From NCBI RefSeq assembly GCF_009858245.1, contig NZ_VMSB01000001.1, forward strand, positions 248,001 through 312,000: a stretch of 64,000 nt of DNA, in the 5' to 3' direction. The notes below the pieces were generated by a model. It saw only the letters and a list, made by a program, of their open reading frames with translations. It was not told the origin of the DNA and did not search any database. The stretch's first letter is position 1, and each line of letters begins with the position of its first letter. Source of the DNA: Ornithinibacter aureus (GTDB lineage: Bacteria > Actinomycetota > Actinomycetes > Actinomycetales > Dermatophilaceae). Below, piece after piece: positions 7,743 to 16,288 of the stretch. The translations under genes were made by a program, and so were the position numbers.

Positions 7743-8492
7743 TCACACCACCGCCGACACGTCGAGCACCCAGGGGGCTCGCGTGCTCGCGGGTTCGTGC
7801 AGGGTCACCGTGAAGGCCTCACCGACGACGTCGGCCAGGGCGGGCACGGATCGCACATCGCTGCCGACCTCGCACAGGTGGCGGGCGACCAGCCCGCGGG
7901 TGTGCTTGGCCATGTGGCTGGCGCCGGGCACTCGGATCTGCACCCAGCGGTGGGTGAGGTCGACGCCCGGTCGCCACGCGGCGGCATACGGCGCGGACCG
8001 GCAGTCGACGATGACCCCACGCCCGACCAGGGGCGGCAGCACCTGGTCCAGCGCCGGGCGCCAGGCGGCGGCCAGGGCGCCGACGTCGGGCAGCGTCGTG
8101 CCCATCGCGAGGCGGTAGGCCGCGATGCGGTCGGTGGGGCGGACCGCTCCGTAGAGCGCCGACACGACGACGATCCAGCGGTTGGCCCGGCGTCGGGCCG
8201 CGGTGTCGAGCGTGGCGAGGCCGAGAGCGTCGTAGAGCACGCCGGTGTAGACCTCGGCGGCGGGAGTGCTCGGGGCGGAGTCGAGCACGAGGTTGCGCGC
8301 GATGTCGTCGAGCAACCCGGGGGAGACGTCGAGCAGGGCCGGGGCGTCGGGGGAGGCGCTCACGGCCGCCAGGGCCTGCGCGACCCGTGCCCGGACCGGG
8401 TTCAGGTCGGGGAAGGACCACGACGCCGGGTCAACCGGTTTGCCGCGGCGCCGGTTCGTCTTGGACTCCGACGGCGGGAGCAGGATCAGCAC
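7743..8492 (-). CDS. yaaA: Peroxide stress protein YaaA (DUF328/UPF0246)
   Basis: This 249-residue protein begins with the YaaA signature 'LILLPPSESKT' and contains 'LYGAVRPTDRIAAYRLAMGTTLP', 'LVGRGVIVDCRSAPYAAAW' and 'RVPGASHMAKHTRGLVARHL'. In E. coli YaaA lowers free iron and protects DNA during peroxide stress. The GTG at 8492 is chosen because it immediately precedes the conserved N-terminus and lies 7 nt past a minus-strand TAGGCT box. The frame stays open upstream, antisense to the RNB gene, but that part has no family similarity. Confidence 0.9.
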   Translation of the reverse strand: MLILLPPSESKTNRRRGKPVDPASWSFPDLNPVRARVAQALAAVSASPDAPALLDVSPGLLDDIARNLVLDSAPSTPAAEVYTGVLYDALGLATLDTAARRRANRWIVVVSALYGAVRPTDRIAAYRLAMGTTLPDVGALAAAWRPALDQVLPPLVGRGVIVDCRSAPYAAAWRPGVDLTHRWVQIRVPGASHMAKHTRGLVARHLCEVGSDVRSVPALADVVGEAFTVTLHEPASTRAPWVLDVSAVV

Positions 8493-8498
8493 GGAGCG

Positions 8499-8525
8499 AA
8501 GCCTACGAAAGGTTAGGTTGGCGCC
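8499..8525. promoter_or_regulatory. Back-to-back leaderless promoters for yaaA and the RNB gene
   Basis: On the plus strand TAGGTT (8514-8519) ends 6 nt before ATG 8526. On the minus strand TAGGCT (complement of 8500-8505) ends 7 nt before GTG 8492. Only 33 nt separate the two start codons, so the two -10 boxes compete for the same stretch of DNA. Confidence 0.5.
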
Positions 8526-9983
8526 ATGCCCCACCCCCGCGTTCGCCTGACCCCCACCGGCGCCGACATCCCTGACGGTGTGCTGGCCGACCTGCGCGAC
8601 CGGTTCGCGGCGGTGCGCGCGGACCTCGGCCTCACCCTCGACTACCCGGCCGAGGCGCTGGCCGAGGCCGAACGGGTGGCGGCGCAGCCACCTCCGCTGC
8701 CCGAGCGCGACGAGACCGACCTGCCGTTCATCACGCTGGACCCGCCCGGGTCGATGGACCTCGACCAGGCGATGCACCTCGAGCGGGACGGTGACGGGTA
8801 CCGGGTGCGCTACGCCATCGCCGACGTGCCCGCCTTCGTGCGGCTCGGTGGGGCTCTGGACGCCGAGACCCGTGAGCGCGGCCAGACCATCTACTGCCCT
8901 GACCTGCGGGTGCCGCTGCACCCCGAGGTGCTCTCGGAAGGGGCCGGCAGCCTGCTGCCGGATGCCGTTCGGCCCGCCTTCGTCTGGGACCTGCACCTCG
9001 ACGCCGCGGGGGTGCTGGGCGCCGCCGAAGTGTACCGGGCGATGGTGCGCAGCGTGCAGCGACTGGCGTACGACGAGGTGCAGGAGGCGATCGATGCGGG
9101 CACCGACGACGAGCGCTTCGTGCTGCTGCGCGAGATCGGTGAACGCCGGATCGAGCGTGAGCGGGTCCGCGGGGGCGCGAGCCTGCCGATGCCCGAACAA
9201 CAGATCGTCGAGCGCGCGGACGGCGGCTTCACCATCGAGTTCCGGCCACCCGTTCCGGCCGAGGAGTGGAACGCGCAGATCTCACTGCTCACCGGGATGG
9301 CCGCCGCCTCGATGATGCTCGAGGCCGGTGTGGGCGTGCTGCGGACGATGCCGGCGCCGGCCGCCGGTGCGGTGGCCCAGTACCGCCGGGTCGCGCGGGC
9401 GCTCGGGGCGCACTGGCCCCAGTCGATGCCGTACGGCGAGTTCATCCGCTCGCTGGATCGCACCGACCCCCGCCACCTGGCGCTCATCCACGAGGCCAGC
9501 GGGCTGTTCCGCGGCGCCGGGTACACCGCCTTCGACGGCGACCTGCCCGCGCAGCGGGACCACGCCGCGGTCGCGGCTCCCTACGCCCACGTCACCGCAC
9601 CGCTGCGCCGGCTCGTCGACCGGTTCGGGCTCATGGTCTGCGAGGCCGTGTGCCGTGGTGACGAGGTGCCGGATGCCGTGCGCGCGGCCCTGCCGGACCT
9701 CGCCGCGCACATGCGCAGCTCGGACCATCGCGCACGCTCGGCCGATCGGGCCTGCGCGGACGCCACCGAGGCCGCGGTGCTCGTCGGACGCGAGGGTGAG
9801 CTGTTCGACGCCGTGATCGTGGACCGCACCGACAAGGGTGTCGTCGTGCAGCTCGTCGACCTGCCGGTGCTGACCCGCAGCCGAGGCAGCGGAGTCGAGC
9901 TGGGGGAGCACGTCTCGGTTCGACTCGTGCGTGCCGACGTCGCGGCCGGGGCGCTGGAGTTCGAGATCGCCGGCGAGGGCTGA
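8526..9983 (+). CDS. RNB-domain (RNase II-like) ribonuclease
   Basis: This 485-residue 3'-5' exoribonuclease-type protein contains the RNB signature 'ITLDPPGSMDLDQAMHLE' with Asp72, Asp78 and Asp80 in the metal-binding pattern, 'RYAIADVPAFV', and 'PYAHVTAPLRRLVDRFG' towards the end. It is shorter than RNase R/II (over 640 residues), lacking a clear N-terminal cold-shock pair; a small C-terminal beta region (about 410-480) resembles a reduced S1 module. Short RNB proteins like this are common in actinobacteria and their substrates are little known. rnpB follows 38 nt after the stop. Confidence 0.88.
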   Translation: MPHPRVRLTPTGADIPDGVLADLRDRFAAVRADLGLTLDYPAEALAEAERVAAQPPPLPERDETDLPFITLDPPGSMDLDQAMHLERDGDGYRVRYAIADVPAFVRLGGALDAETRERGQTIYCPDLRVPLHPEVLSEGAGSLLPDAVRPAFVWDLHLDAAGVLGAAEVYRAMVRSVQRLAYDEVQEAIDAGTDDERFVLLREIGERRIERERVRGGASLPMPEQQIVERADGGFTIEFRPPVPAEEWNAQISLLTGMAAASMMLEAGVGVLRTMPAPAAGAVAQYRRVARALGAHWPQSMPYGEFIRSLDRTDPRHLALIHEASGLFRGAGYTAFDGDLPAQRDHAAVAAPYAHVTAPLRRLVDRFGLMVCEAVCRGDEVPDAVRAALPDLAAHMRSSDHRARSADRACADATEAAVLVGREGELFDAVIVDRTDKGVVVQLVDLPVLTRSRGSGVELGEHVSVRLVRADVAAGALEFEIAGEG

Positions 9984-10010
9984 GCCGGTTCCTGCCCTAC
10001 GATCCGGCAC

Positions 10011-10016
10011 TACAAT
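10011..10016 (+). promoter_or_regulatory. -10 box of rnpB
   Basis: TACAAT lies 7 nt before the 5' strand of the closing helix of RNase P RNA. No convincing -35 element is visible. Confidence 0.5.
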
Positions 10017-10021
10017 GGCGG

Positions 10022-10407
10022 CGGACGAGTCGGGCGGACGGTCGCGTCGGTGGGCAACCACCGCCGAGGAAGGTCCGGGCTCCGAAGGGCAGGATGGTGG
10101 CCAACAGCCACCCGGGGCGACCCGCGGGACAGTGCCACAGAAAACAGACCGCCCCGGCCGCGCAAGCGATCGGGGTAAGGGTGAAACGGTGGTGTAAGAG
10201 ACCACCAGCGACCTGGGTGACCAGGTCGGCTCGGTAAACCCCATCCGGAGCAAGCTCAGACAGTGTGCGTTCGAGGGCGGCCCGCCCGAGTACACGGGTA
10301 GAGCGCTGGAGGTGGTCGGCAACGGCCACCCGAGATGGATGACCGTCACCGCGTCACTGGCAACGGCGACACGGGACAGAACCCGGCCTACAGCCCGACT
10401 CGTCCAC
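10022..10407 (+). ncRNA. rnpB: RNase P RNA, bacterial type A
   Basis: The catalytic RNA of RNase P, which matures tRNA 5' ends. The terminal helix P1 is a 13-bp perfect pairing between 10023-10035 and 10393-10405. Universal conserved blocks are visible: the GAGGAAGGTCCGGGCTCC-like segment near 10067-10084, ACAGTGCCACAGAAA near 10130, the GGGTAAGGGTGAAACGGTGG region near 10172, CGGTAAACCCCATC near 10233, and AGATGGATGACCG near 10331. The ends are placed from P1 and may be off by a few bases. Confidence 0.95.
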
Positions 10408-10437
10408 CTCCGCCCAGCAACAGAGAGGCCTCATCAT

Positions 10438-10461
10438 GCCTGCATCACGCATGATGCAGGC
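10438..10461 (+). promoter_or_regulatory. Perfect inverted repeat, putative VapB(C) operator
   Basis: Ten-base arms GCCTGCATCA and TGATGCAGGC flank a 4-base spacer and end directly at the vapB ATG (10462). Type II toxin-antitoxin complexes autorepress by binding such palindromes over their own promoter, so this is the likely operator. Confidence 0.7.
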
Positions 10462-10692
10462 ATGCGCACCACGGTCGATCTTCCGCCAGCCGTGCACCGT
10501 CGAGCCACCGAGCTGGCCGTCCGCACCGGCCGGTCCCTGTCCGCGGTGCTCGCGGACCTGACGGTGCGGGGTCTGGCCCAGATCGAGGAGCCGGTCGTTC
10601 TGGGCACTGACGACAGGACCGGCCTCCCCGTCCTGGCCGTGGGGCGGCGGGTCACGTCGGCCGAGGTCGCTGACCTCCTGGACGATGAGTGA
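10462..10692 (+). CDS. vapB: VapB-type ribbon-helix-helix antitoxin
   Basis: This 76-residue protein has an N-terminal ribbon-helix-helix DNA-binding segment ('MRTTVDLPPAVHRRATELA', 'RTGRSLSAVLADLTVRGL') and a flexible acidic C-terminus ('VTSAEVADLLDDE') of the kind that wraps the toxin. The ATG at 10462 is chosen because it starts the RHH strand and abuts the palindromic operator. The stop overlaps the vapC GTG. It would neutralise VapC and repress the operon. Confidence 0.85.
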   Translation: MRTTVDLPPAVHRRATELAVRTGRSLSAVLADLTVRGLAQIEEPVVLGTDDRTGLPVLAVGRRVTSAEVADLLDDE

Positions 10693-11081
10693 GGCCCCAC
10701 CTGCTCGATGCAAACGTCCTCATCGCCCTGGTGGTGGCCGATCACGAGCACCACGACCGAGCGTCCCGGTGGCTCACGCAGGTCAGGGACTTCGCGGTCT
10801 GCCCCGTGGTCGAAGGGGCGCTCGTGAGGTTCCTGCTGCGGATCGGGGAGAGCGCGACGACGGCCAGCCACCTCGTGCAGCAGGTGAACAGTCATCCGAG
10901 CTGTCAGTTCTGGGGCGATGAGCTGTCCTACGGGCACGTCGACCTGAGCGATGTTCGCGATCACCGGCAGGTCACCGACGTCTACCTCGCAGCTCTCGCC
11001 GCTTCCAAGGGCAGTCGCTTGGCGACGTTCGACACGGTCCTGACCCGATTGCGGCCAGACGCCACTGTTCTCGTCCCCTGA
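10689..11081 (+). CDS. vapC: VapC-type PIN-domain toxin
   Basis: This 130-residue PIN-domain ribonuclease has the four acidic active-site residues in place: Asp7 ('LLDANVLIAL'), Glu42 ('PVVEGALVRFLL'), Asp97 ('VTDVYLAALA') and Asp115 ('LATFDTVL'). VapC toxins cleave tRNA or 23S rRNA; the target of this one cannot be read from sequence. It starts with GTG in a GTGA overlap with vapB. All catalytic residues are intact, so it is probably functional. It lies just downstream of rnpB with no sign of a surrounding mobile element. Confidence 0.88.
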   Translation: MRPHLLDANVLIALVVADHEHHDRASRWLTQVRDFAVCPVVEGALVRFLLRIGESATTASHLVQQVNSHPSCQFWGDELSYGHVDLSDVRDHRQVTDVYLAALAASKGSRLATFDTVLTRLRPDATVLVP

Positions 11082-11214
11082 GAAGCGGGCCGGGGCCCGA
11101 ACGTCCACCTGCGTCCGGCGTGGCCCGCCCGAGGGAGACGTCATGATCTCCCGCGCGGGCCCGCCCGTGCCGTACCGTTTTTCCCGGGCCAATACCGGCC
11201 CGGAGAGGACGCAG

Positions 11215-11862
11215 ATGGCCCGGCAGCACCCGCTCGACCCCGGCGTGACACGCCGTGCGGTCATGGCTGCGGTGCACGAGCTCGACGGGGTCGGCGTGCG
11301 GGAAGCGCTCCTGGAGTGCCTGCTCGTGCACGGGGTCGACGTCACCGTGGCCGAGGTCGTCATGCCGGTGCTGGGCGAGGTCGGCGAGGGCTGGGAGCGC
11401 GGCGAGCTGGGGGTGCTGCACGAGCACTTCGTCTCCAGCTCGTTCCGGGGGGTGCTCGGGGAGCTGAGGCGGCCGCTGCCGGCACAGCTGTCGCGCACCG
11501 TCGTCCTGGCCTGCCCGCCGCACGAGCTGCACGACCTGCCTCTGGAGCTGTTCGGGGCCATGCTGCACGCCCGGTCCTGGCGGGTGGTCAGCCTCGGCGC
11601 CAACACCCCGATGACCGCCGTCGCCGACGCGGTGCGCCTGCTCGACGCCGACGCGTGCGTGCTCGCCGGGGTGCGCCGCTCGGCCTTCGAGTCCCGGATG
11701 CCGTCGCTCACCCGCCTCGGTCGACGCGCCCCCGTCTTCCTCGCTGGCCAGGGTGCGCTGCGCCTGGCGGAACCGCTGCCCATGACGGTGGTGCTGCCCG
11801 CCGACCTGCGCGCCGCCGCGGACCTCGTCGACGAGGTGGCCCGCGAGTCGGCGGCCGGCTGA
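11215..11862 (+). CDS. Stand-alone CarH-like cobalamin-binding protein
   Basis: This 215-residue protein consists of a four-helix B12-cap (about 10-90) and a Rossmann-type B12-binding domain (about 93-210). It shows the light-sensing signature of CarH: Trp60 and Glu70-His71 (W-x(9)-EH, 'GWERGELGVLHEHF'), and a His at residue 106 in 'PPHELHDLPLELFG', the same 35-residue spacing as CarH's lower axial ligand from its EH motif. Unlike CarH it has no MerR helix-turn-helix, and the residue after Trp60 is Glu rather than His. Start ATG 11215 has GGAGAGG six bases upstream; an upstream ATG at 11143 would add only 24 residues with no domain. Ligand and partner are inferred. Confidence 0.78.
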   Translation: MARQHPLDPGVTRRAVMAAVHELDGVGVREALLECLLVHGVDVTVAEVVMPVLGEVGEGWERGELGVLHEHFVSSSFRGVLGELRRPLPAQLSRTVVLACPPHELHDLPLELFGAMLHARSWRVVSLGANTPMTAVADAVRLLDADACVLAGVRRSAFESRMPSLTRLGRRAPVFLAGQGALRLAEPLPMTVVLPADLRAAADLVDEVARESAAG

Positions 11863-11887
11863 GGCTGCCCGGCCGCCCGGCACGCCC

Positions 11888-11899
11888 TACCGTGGGGCC
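11888..11899 (+). promoter_or_regulatory. Leaderless-type -10 box of the MBL-fold gene
   Basis: TACCGT (11888-11893) ends 6 nt before ATG 11900. Confidence 0.5.
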
Positions 11900-12559
11900 A
11901 TGCGGATCACCCACCTCGGACACGCCTGCCTGCTCGTCGAGGTGGCGGACGTGCGAGTCCTCATCGACCCGGGCGCCTTCGTCGACGACTTCAGCGAGGC
12001 GCATGACCTCGATGCCGTGGTCGTGACCCACCGCCATCCCGACCACCTCGACCCGCAGCGGCTGCCCGGCATCCTCGCCGACAACCCGAACGCGACGCTG
12101 CTCTGCGACCCCGAGAGCGTGACGGCGTTCGCCGACCTCGGCGTCGAGGCGCGCGAGCACGGGGGCGCCTCGACCCGGATCGGCGGCGTCACGATCACCC
12201 CGTTCGGGGACCAGCACGCGCTGATCCACGACGACCTGCCGCGCATCACCAACGTCGGTGTGCGTCTCGACGCCGACGGCGAGCCGTCGTTCTTCCACCC
12301 GGGCGACGCCTTGGATGCCGTGCCGGGCCACGTCGACGTGCTCGCCTTCCCGCTTCAGGCGCCGTGGCAGCGCAGCCGGGACATGACGGCGTTCCTGCGC
12401 CGGTTCGGTGCGCCGCACGCGGTGCCGATCCACGACGGGTTGCTCCAGCGACGGGGTCGTGACCTCTACCTCGGGCAGGCCGCACAGCTCGGGTGCGCCG
12501 ACACGCGCATCCACGACCTCGCCGGTGCCGGCCCGGTGGAGTTCCGCGACGGCGCCTGA
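11900..12559 (+). CDS. MBL-fold (UlaG/YtnP-like) metal-dependent hydrolase
   Basis: This 219-residue metallo-beta-lactamase-fold protein begins 'MRITHLGHACLLVEVADVRVLIDPG' in part and carries the metal motif His44-x-His46-x-Asp48-His49 ('THRHPDHLD'). Further ligands are probably 'GDQHALIH', 'FFHPGDALD' and 'VPIHDG'. The arrangement resembles the UlaG-like/L-ascorbate lactonase-type group, where most members are unassigned. It lies 38 nt after the CarH-like gene but has its own predicted promoter, so functional linkage is open. Confidence 0.85.
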   Translation: MRITHLGHACLLVEVADVRVLIDPGAFVDDFSEAHDLDAVVVTHRHPDHLDPQRLPGILADNPNATLLCDPESVTAFADLGVEAREHGGASTRIGGVTITPFGDQHALIHDDLPRITNVGVRLDADGEPSFFHPGDALDAVPGHVDVLAFPLQAPWQRSRDMTAFLRRFGAPHAVPIHDGLLQRRGRDLYLGQAAQLGCADTRIHDLAGAGPVEFRDGA

Positions 12560-12591
12560 CCGCAAAAGCCGGCCCCCCGGCATCCGAATGC

Positions 12592-12627
12592 GGGTGAAGA
12601 TCGTCGCCCAGACGACGTTTTTCACCC
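12592..12627. terminator. Candidate bidirectional terminator hairpin
   Basis: GGGTGAA (12592-12598) pairs with TTCACCC (12621-12627), and CGTCG (12602-12606) with CGACG (12613-12617), separated by a 3x3 internal loop and closed by a 6-nt loop. It lies between the convergent MBL gene and ppgK, with a short T run within the plus-strand right arm. Confidence 0.4.
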
Positions 12628-12633
12628 ACGATC

Positions 12634-12681
12634 GCGAAGGCGCGAAGGCGCGAAGGCGCGAAGGCGCGAAGGCGCGAAGGC
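12634..12681. repeat. 8-bp tandem repeat, six copies
   Basis: GCGAAGGC is repeated head to tail six times between the hairpin and the ppgK stop codon. It is non-coding on both strands as far as can be judged and a likely variable-number locus. Confidence 0.9.
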
Positions 12682-12688
12682 GCGCGGG

Positions 12689-13468
12689 TCAGCTGGTGTG
12701 GCGACCGTGCTCCTGCTGGTGGCCGTTCGCGAGCACGGCAGCGCCGATGATGCCCGCGGCGTTGCGCAGGACCGCCGGCACGATGGGGGTGCGCAGGTCG
12801 AGCAGGGGCAGGAACTTGTCGGACTTCTTCGACACGCCACCACCGACGACGATGAGGTCGGGCCACATGAGGTCTTCGAGGTGGCGGTAGTAGCGCTGCA
12901 GGCGGGGCGCCCACTCGGCGTAGCTGAGGCCCTCAGCCGTCTTGATCGAGCTGGCCGCGACCGTCTCGGCGTCGACCCCGTCGATCTCGAGGTGGCCCAG
13001 CTCGGAGTTGGGCACGAGCACGCCCCGGTTGATCACCGCTGTCCCGATCCCGGTGCCGAGGGTGGTCATGATGACCAGGCCGTCCTGACCCTTGGCGGCG
13101 CCGTACGCGAGCTCGGCGACCCCGGCGGCATCCGCGTCGTTGACGACGACGACGTCGTGCTGCAGGCGGTCCTCGAGCAGCTTCTCGATCTCGCAGTTGA
13201 TCCACGACTTGTCGATGTTCGCGGCGGTCTTCACGACACCGTGCTGCACGACGCCGGGCACCGTCACCCCGATCGGGGAACCGTCGTGCACCTCGTCGAA
13301 CTGCTCGACGATGCGCGCGATGATCTCGCACACGGCTTCGGGGGTGGACTCGGTGGGGGTGTCGATCCGCACCCGCTCCTGCGCGAACTCGCCCTTGTCC
13401 AGGTCGACGGGAGCGCCCTTGATGCCGCTTCCGCCGACGTCGATGCCGAGGGGCAATGCTGTGCTCAT
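12689..13468 (-). CDS. ppgK: Polyphosphate glucokinase
   Basis: This 259-residue ROK-family kinase phosphorylates glucose using polyphosphate or ATP. The phosphate-binding motif '[11 protein letters not shown]' is at residues 8-18, '[10 protein letters not shown]' and '[15 protein letters not shown]' follow, and the sugar-site 'ELGHLEIDG' and '[12 protein letters not shown]' are present. Its size fits PpgK. The ATG at 13468 overlaps the map stop (ATGA), so it is translated from the map transcript; the longer open frame upstream is shadow. Confidence 0.92.
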   Translation of the reverse strand: MSTALPLGIDVGGSGIKGAPVDLDKGEFAQERVRIDTPTESTPEAVCEIIARIVEQFDEVHDGSPIGVTVPGVVQHGVVKTAANIDKSWINCEIEKLLEDRLQHDVVVVNDADAAGVAELAYGAAKGQDGLVIMTTLGTGIGTAVINRGVLVPNSELGHLEIDGVDAETVAASSIKTAEGLSYAEWAPRLQRYYRHLEDLMWPDLIVVGGGVSKKSDKFLPLLDLRTPIVPAVLRNAAGIIGAAVLANGHQQEHGRHTS

Positions 13469-14337
13469 GCTGCGTCTCCCTGGGTGAGGATCTCGGGACC
13501 GTGGTCGGTGACGAGGATCGTGTGCTCGAACTGTGCCGAACGTCGGCGGTCCTTCGTCACCACTGTCCACCTGTCGTCCCACATCTCCCACTCGGCGGTG
13601 CCGAGGTTGAGCATGGGCTCGACGGTGAAGGTCATGCCCGCCTCGATGATGGTGTCGTAGGCGGGTGCCGCGTCGTAGTGCGGGATGATCAGGCCGCTGT
13701 GGAAGGCCGACCCGATGCCGTGGCCGGTGAAGTCGCGCACGACGCCGTAACCGAAGCGCTTGGCGTACGACTCGATGACCCGACCGATGACGTTGACCGC
13801 GCGGCCCGGCACGGCGGCCCGGATGCCGCGCATCATCGCCTCGTGGGTGCGCTCGACGAGCAGGCGGGACTCCTCGTCGACGTCGCCCACGAGGTACGTG
13901 GCATCGGTGTCGCCGTGCACGCCACCGATGTAGGCGGTGATGTCGATGTTGACGATGTCGCCGTCCTCGAGGGGGCGGCTGTCGGGGATGCCGTGGCAGA
14001 TCACCTCGTTGACCGACGTGCACAGCGACTTGGGGAACCCGCGGTAGCCCAAGGTCGAGGGGTACGCGCCGTGGTCGAGCAGGTACTCGTGGCCCACGCG
14101 GTCGATCTCGTCGGTGGTCACCCCGGGGGCGATGACGGCGGCCGCCGCGGCCATCGCGTTGGCGGCGATGCGACCGGCGACGCGCATCGCCTCGATGGTC
14201 TCGGCGTCCTTGACCTCCGAGCCGGTGAACTTCGCCGGGGCCGGCTGGTCGACGTACTCGGGTCGAGCGATGCTCGCCGGAACGGGTCGTCGAGGTGAGA
14301 GTGCACCACGGGCCACGGGAGCGGTCGTCAACGGCAT
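13465..14337 (-). CDS. map: Methionine aminopeptidase, type I with N-terminal extension
   Basis: This 290-residue protein removes initiator methionine. The N-terminal ~40 residues ('[18 protein letters not shown]') match the PxxP-containing extension of mycobacterial MetAP1c (MapB), and the pita-bread core shows '[23 protein letters not shown]', '[10 protein letters not shown]', metal ligands in '[20 protein letters not shown]' (two Asp), 'FTGHGIG' (His) and 'TVEPM' (Glu). The start at 14337 is chosen by alignment to MapB. It is followed by ppgK with a 4-base overlap. Confidence 0.93.
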   Translation of the reverse strand: MPLTTAPVARGALSPRRPVPASIARPEYVDQPAPAKFTGSEVKDAETIEAMRVAGRIAANAMAAAAAVIAPGVTTDEIDRVGHEYLLDHGAYPSTLGYRGFPKSLCTSVNEVICHGIPDSRPLEDGDIVNIDITAYIGGVHGDTDATYLVGDVDEESRLLVERTHEAMMRGIRAAVPGRAVNVIGRVIESYAKRFGYGVVRDFTGHGIGSAFHSGLIIPHYDAAPAYDTIIEAGMTFTVEPMLNLGTAEWEMWDDRWTVVTKDRRRSAQFEHTILVTDHGPEILTQGDAA

Positions 14338-14379
14338 ACGGTGGAGTCTAGGCAAAGCCCACCACCAAGGAGGATGGCG

Positions 14380-14586
14380 ATGAAGTACTGGTACAACGTC
14401 GACACCGGCCAGGTCGAGACCGACGACACCCGCAGCCAGGACGCCACGGTCATGGGCCCCTACGACAGCCACGAGGCCGCGGCTGCGGCGCTGGAGACGG
14501 CCCGGGCCAACACCGAGCGCTGGGACGCCGAGGACCGCAAGTGGTCGGGCGGCGGTTCGTGGGACGAGGAGTCCCAGGAGGACTGA
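14380..14586 (+). CDS. Small acidic conserved actinobacterial protein
   Basis: This 68-residue protein begins '[16 protein letters not shown]' and ends with an Asp/Glu-rich tail. A strong Shine-Dalgarno (AGGAGG) sits six bases before ATG 14380; an ATG at 14374 is too close to it. Similar small proteins with the 'KYW(Y/F)NV(D/E)TGQVE...GPY' pattern are widespread in actinobacteria, function unknown. The repeating '[24 protein letters not shown]' helix suggests an SPOR-like or simple alpha/beta mini-domain, a tentative guess. Confidence 0.75.
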   Translation: MKYWYNVDTGQVETDDTRSQDATVMGPYDSHEAAAAALETARANTERWDAEDRKWSGGGSWDEESQED

Positions 14587-14597
14587 CCCCTGCCACG

Positions 14598-15242
14598 TCA
14601 GCCGCCGGTGCGGCGGTGCACCGACACGGCGTACGACCCACCGGGCACGAACGGCTCGTGGTCCCACGTGGCGTACCGGTTGATGAACGACAGCCCGGCG
14701 GCCTCCGCGAGTCGGTCGTAGACCCGCAGGTCCACGGGTGCGGCGTTCTCGGGCAGGGCCGACCCCGACAGCCCGAACCCCGCCACGAGGTAGCCCCCGG
14801 GCGCCAGGTGTGACGACAGCCGTTCGAGCACCGCGGCCAGCGTGCCGTCGGCCAGGTAGGGCACGACGTTGCCCGCCATCACCACGCAGTGGAACTCCTG
14901 CTCGGCGCGCAGGTTCAGGGTCGACAGGTCGGCGACGAAGAACCGCGTGTCGACGTCCTCGCGGGCGAGGTCGATCAGGTGCTCGTCGGCGTCGACGCCG
15001 ATCGCCGTGTGCCCGAGACGGGTCAGCTTGCTGGCCACGCGCCCGAAGCCGCACCCGGCATCCAGCACCCGTGACGGCGGGGGCACCAACGTGGTGACGA
15101 ATCGCGCCTCTCCGTGGATGTCGGTGCCGGCCTCCTCGAGGTCCAGGAAGCGCTTGCGGTACGCGGCCGCTGCCTCGGGCCCGCTCTGCAGCGCTGACCA
15201 GCGGGTCGGGGACGGGGCGTTGGGCGTGTCAAGGGGCCACAT
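14598..15242 (-). CDS. Class I SAM-dependent methyltransferase
   Basis: This 214-residue protein has SAM-binding motif I '[20 protein letters not shown]', an acidic '[10 protein letters not shown]' loop, '[11 protein letters not shown]', and motif post-I '[12 protein letters not shown]'. The C-terminal beta hairpin ends in 'YAVSVHRR'. The substrate cannot be assigned. It is encoded between the small acidic gene (convergent) and panB on the same strand, 60 nt downstream of panB, and could be co-transcribed with it. Confidence 0.85.
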   Translation of the reverse strand: MWPLDTPNAPSPTRWSALQSGPEAAAAYRKRFLDLEEAGTDIHGEARFVTTLVPPPSRVLDAGCGFGRVASKLTRLGHTAIGVDADEHLIDLAREDVDTRFFVADLSTLNLRAEQEFHCVVMAGNVVPYLADGTLAAVLERLSSHLAPGGYLVAGFGLSGSALPENAAPVDLRVYDRLAEAAGLSFINRYATWDHEPFVPGGSYAVSVHRRTGG

Positions 15243-15302
15243 GGTGGGTAGACGCTCTTTCGTCTCGGCCGGTTTCGGGTGTCGCGCTTCAGGTGCGGTG
15301 GG

Positions 15303-16214
15303 TCAGGACTCGAAGGAGTGCTCGGATGCCGGGAACGTACCTTCGGCGACGTCGGCGGCATACGCCGTGGCCGCGTCCGAGAGCGCCGTGCGCAGGTCGG
15401 CGTACTTCTTGACGAACCGGGGGGCCCGCCCGCCGCGCAGCCCGGCCATGTCCTGCCACACGAGCACCTGGGCGTCGCAGTGCGGTCCGGCGCCGATGCC
15501 GACCACCGGGATGCGCAGCGCCCTCGTGACGGCCTCGGCCGCGGGGGAGGGCACCATCTCGATGACGATGGCGAAGCACCCGGCGGCCTCGAGGGCGAGG
15601 GCATCGTCCGTGAGCTTGTCGGCCCCGGCTCCGCGTCCCTGCACCTTGTACCCGCCGAGGACGTGCTCGCTCTGGGGGGTGAAGCCGATGTGGCCCATGA
15701 CGGGTATGCCGGCGCGCACGAGGAGTTCGACCTCGGGCACCATCGCGGCCCCGCCTTCGAGCTTGACGGCGTGGGCCAGACCCTCCTTCATGAAGCGGGT
15801 CGCGGTCGCGAGGGCCTGCTGCGGGCTGGCCTGGTAGGAACCGAACGGCAGGTCGGCGACGACCATGGCCCGCTTGGCCGCGCTCGTCACCGCCCGGGTC
15901 AGGGGCACGAGGTGGTCGACGGTCACGGGCACGGTGGTCTCGAAGCCGTAGACGTTGTTGCCGGCGCTGTCACCGACGAGCAGCACGGGGATGCCGGCCT
16001 CGTCGAAGATCTCGGCGGTGTACATGTCGTAGGCGGTGAGCATCGCCCACTTCTCGCCCCGCTCCTTCATCTGGTGCAGGTGCGGCACCCGGATGCGCCG
16101 CTGCGGCGCCGCCTGGGCACCCGTGCCGTACGGCGCGGTGCCCTCCGGAGCGGGGGGCGAGGTGCCCGCGGGGGAGGCCACGGCATCCGGGCTGGTCGGC
16201 GTCGACTCGGTCAT
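15303..16214 (-). CDS. panB: 3-methyl-2-oxobutanoate hydroxymethyltransferase
   Basis: This 303-residue enzyme makes ketopantoate from 2-oxoisovalerate and methylenetetrahydrofolate, the first step towards pantothenate. Diagnostic blocks are '[30 protein letters not shown]' in part, '[11 protein letters not shown]', 'AVKLEGG', '[13 protein letters not shown]', 'AIVIEMVP' and '[21 protein letters not shown]' in part. The first ~40 residues are a Pro/Ala/Thr-rich disordered extension. It is divergent from glnA2, sharing a 113-nt promoter region. Confidence 0.95.
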   Translation of the reverse strand: MTESTPTSPDAVASPAGTSPPAPEGTAPYGTGAQAAPQRRIRVPHLHQMKERGEKWAMLTAYDMYTAEIFDEAGIPVLLVGDSAGNNVYGFETTVPVTVDHLVPLTRAVTSAAKRAMVVADLPFGSYQASPQQALATATRFMKEGLAHAVKLEGGAAMVPEVELLVRAGIPVMGHIGFTPQSEHVLGGYKVQGRGAGADKLTDDALALEAAGCFAIVIEMVPSPAAEAVTRALRIPVVGIGAGPHCDAQVLVWQDMAGLRGGRAPRFVKKYADLRTALSDAATAYAADVAEGTFPASEHSFES

Positions 16215-16288
16215 GGGCCGATCGTATGCCGCCGCGCGGCGCCTGACGCGGGGTCGCAGATGTTCGGATGCCGGACGCGCGCCGACCT

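Noticed and set aside
11143-11214. N-terminal extension giving the B12 protein a DNA-binding domain
   Set aside because: The 24 extra residues are Pro/Arg-rich with no helix-turn-helix, and the Shine-Dalgarno supports ATG 11215.
12634-12681. CRISPR-like array
   Set aside because: The repeats are contiguous 8-mers with no spacers and no cas genes nearby.
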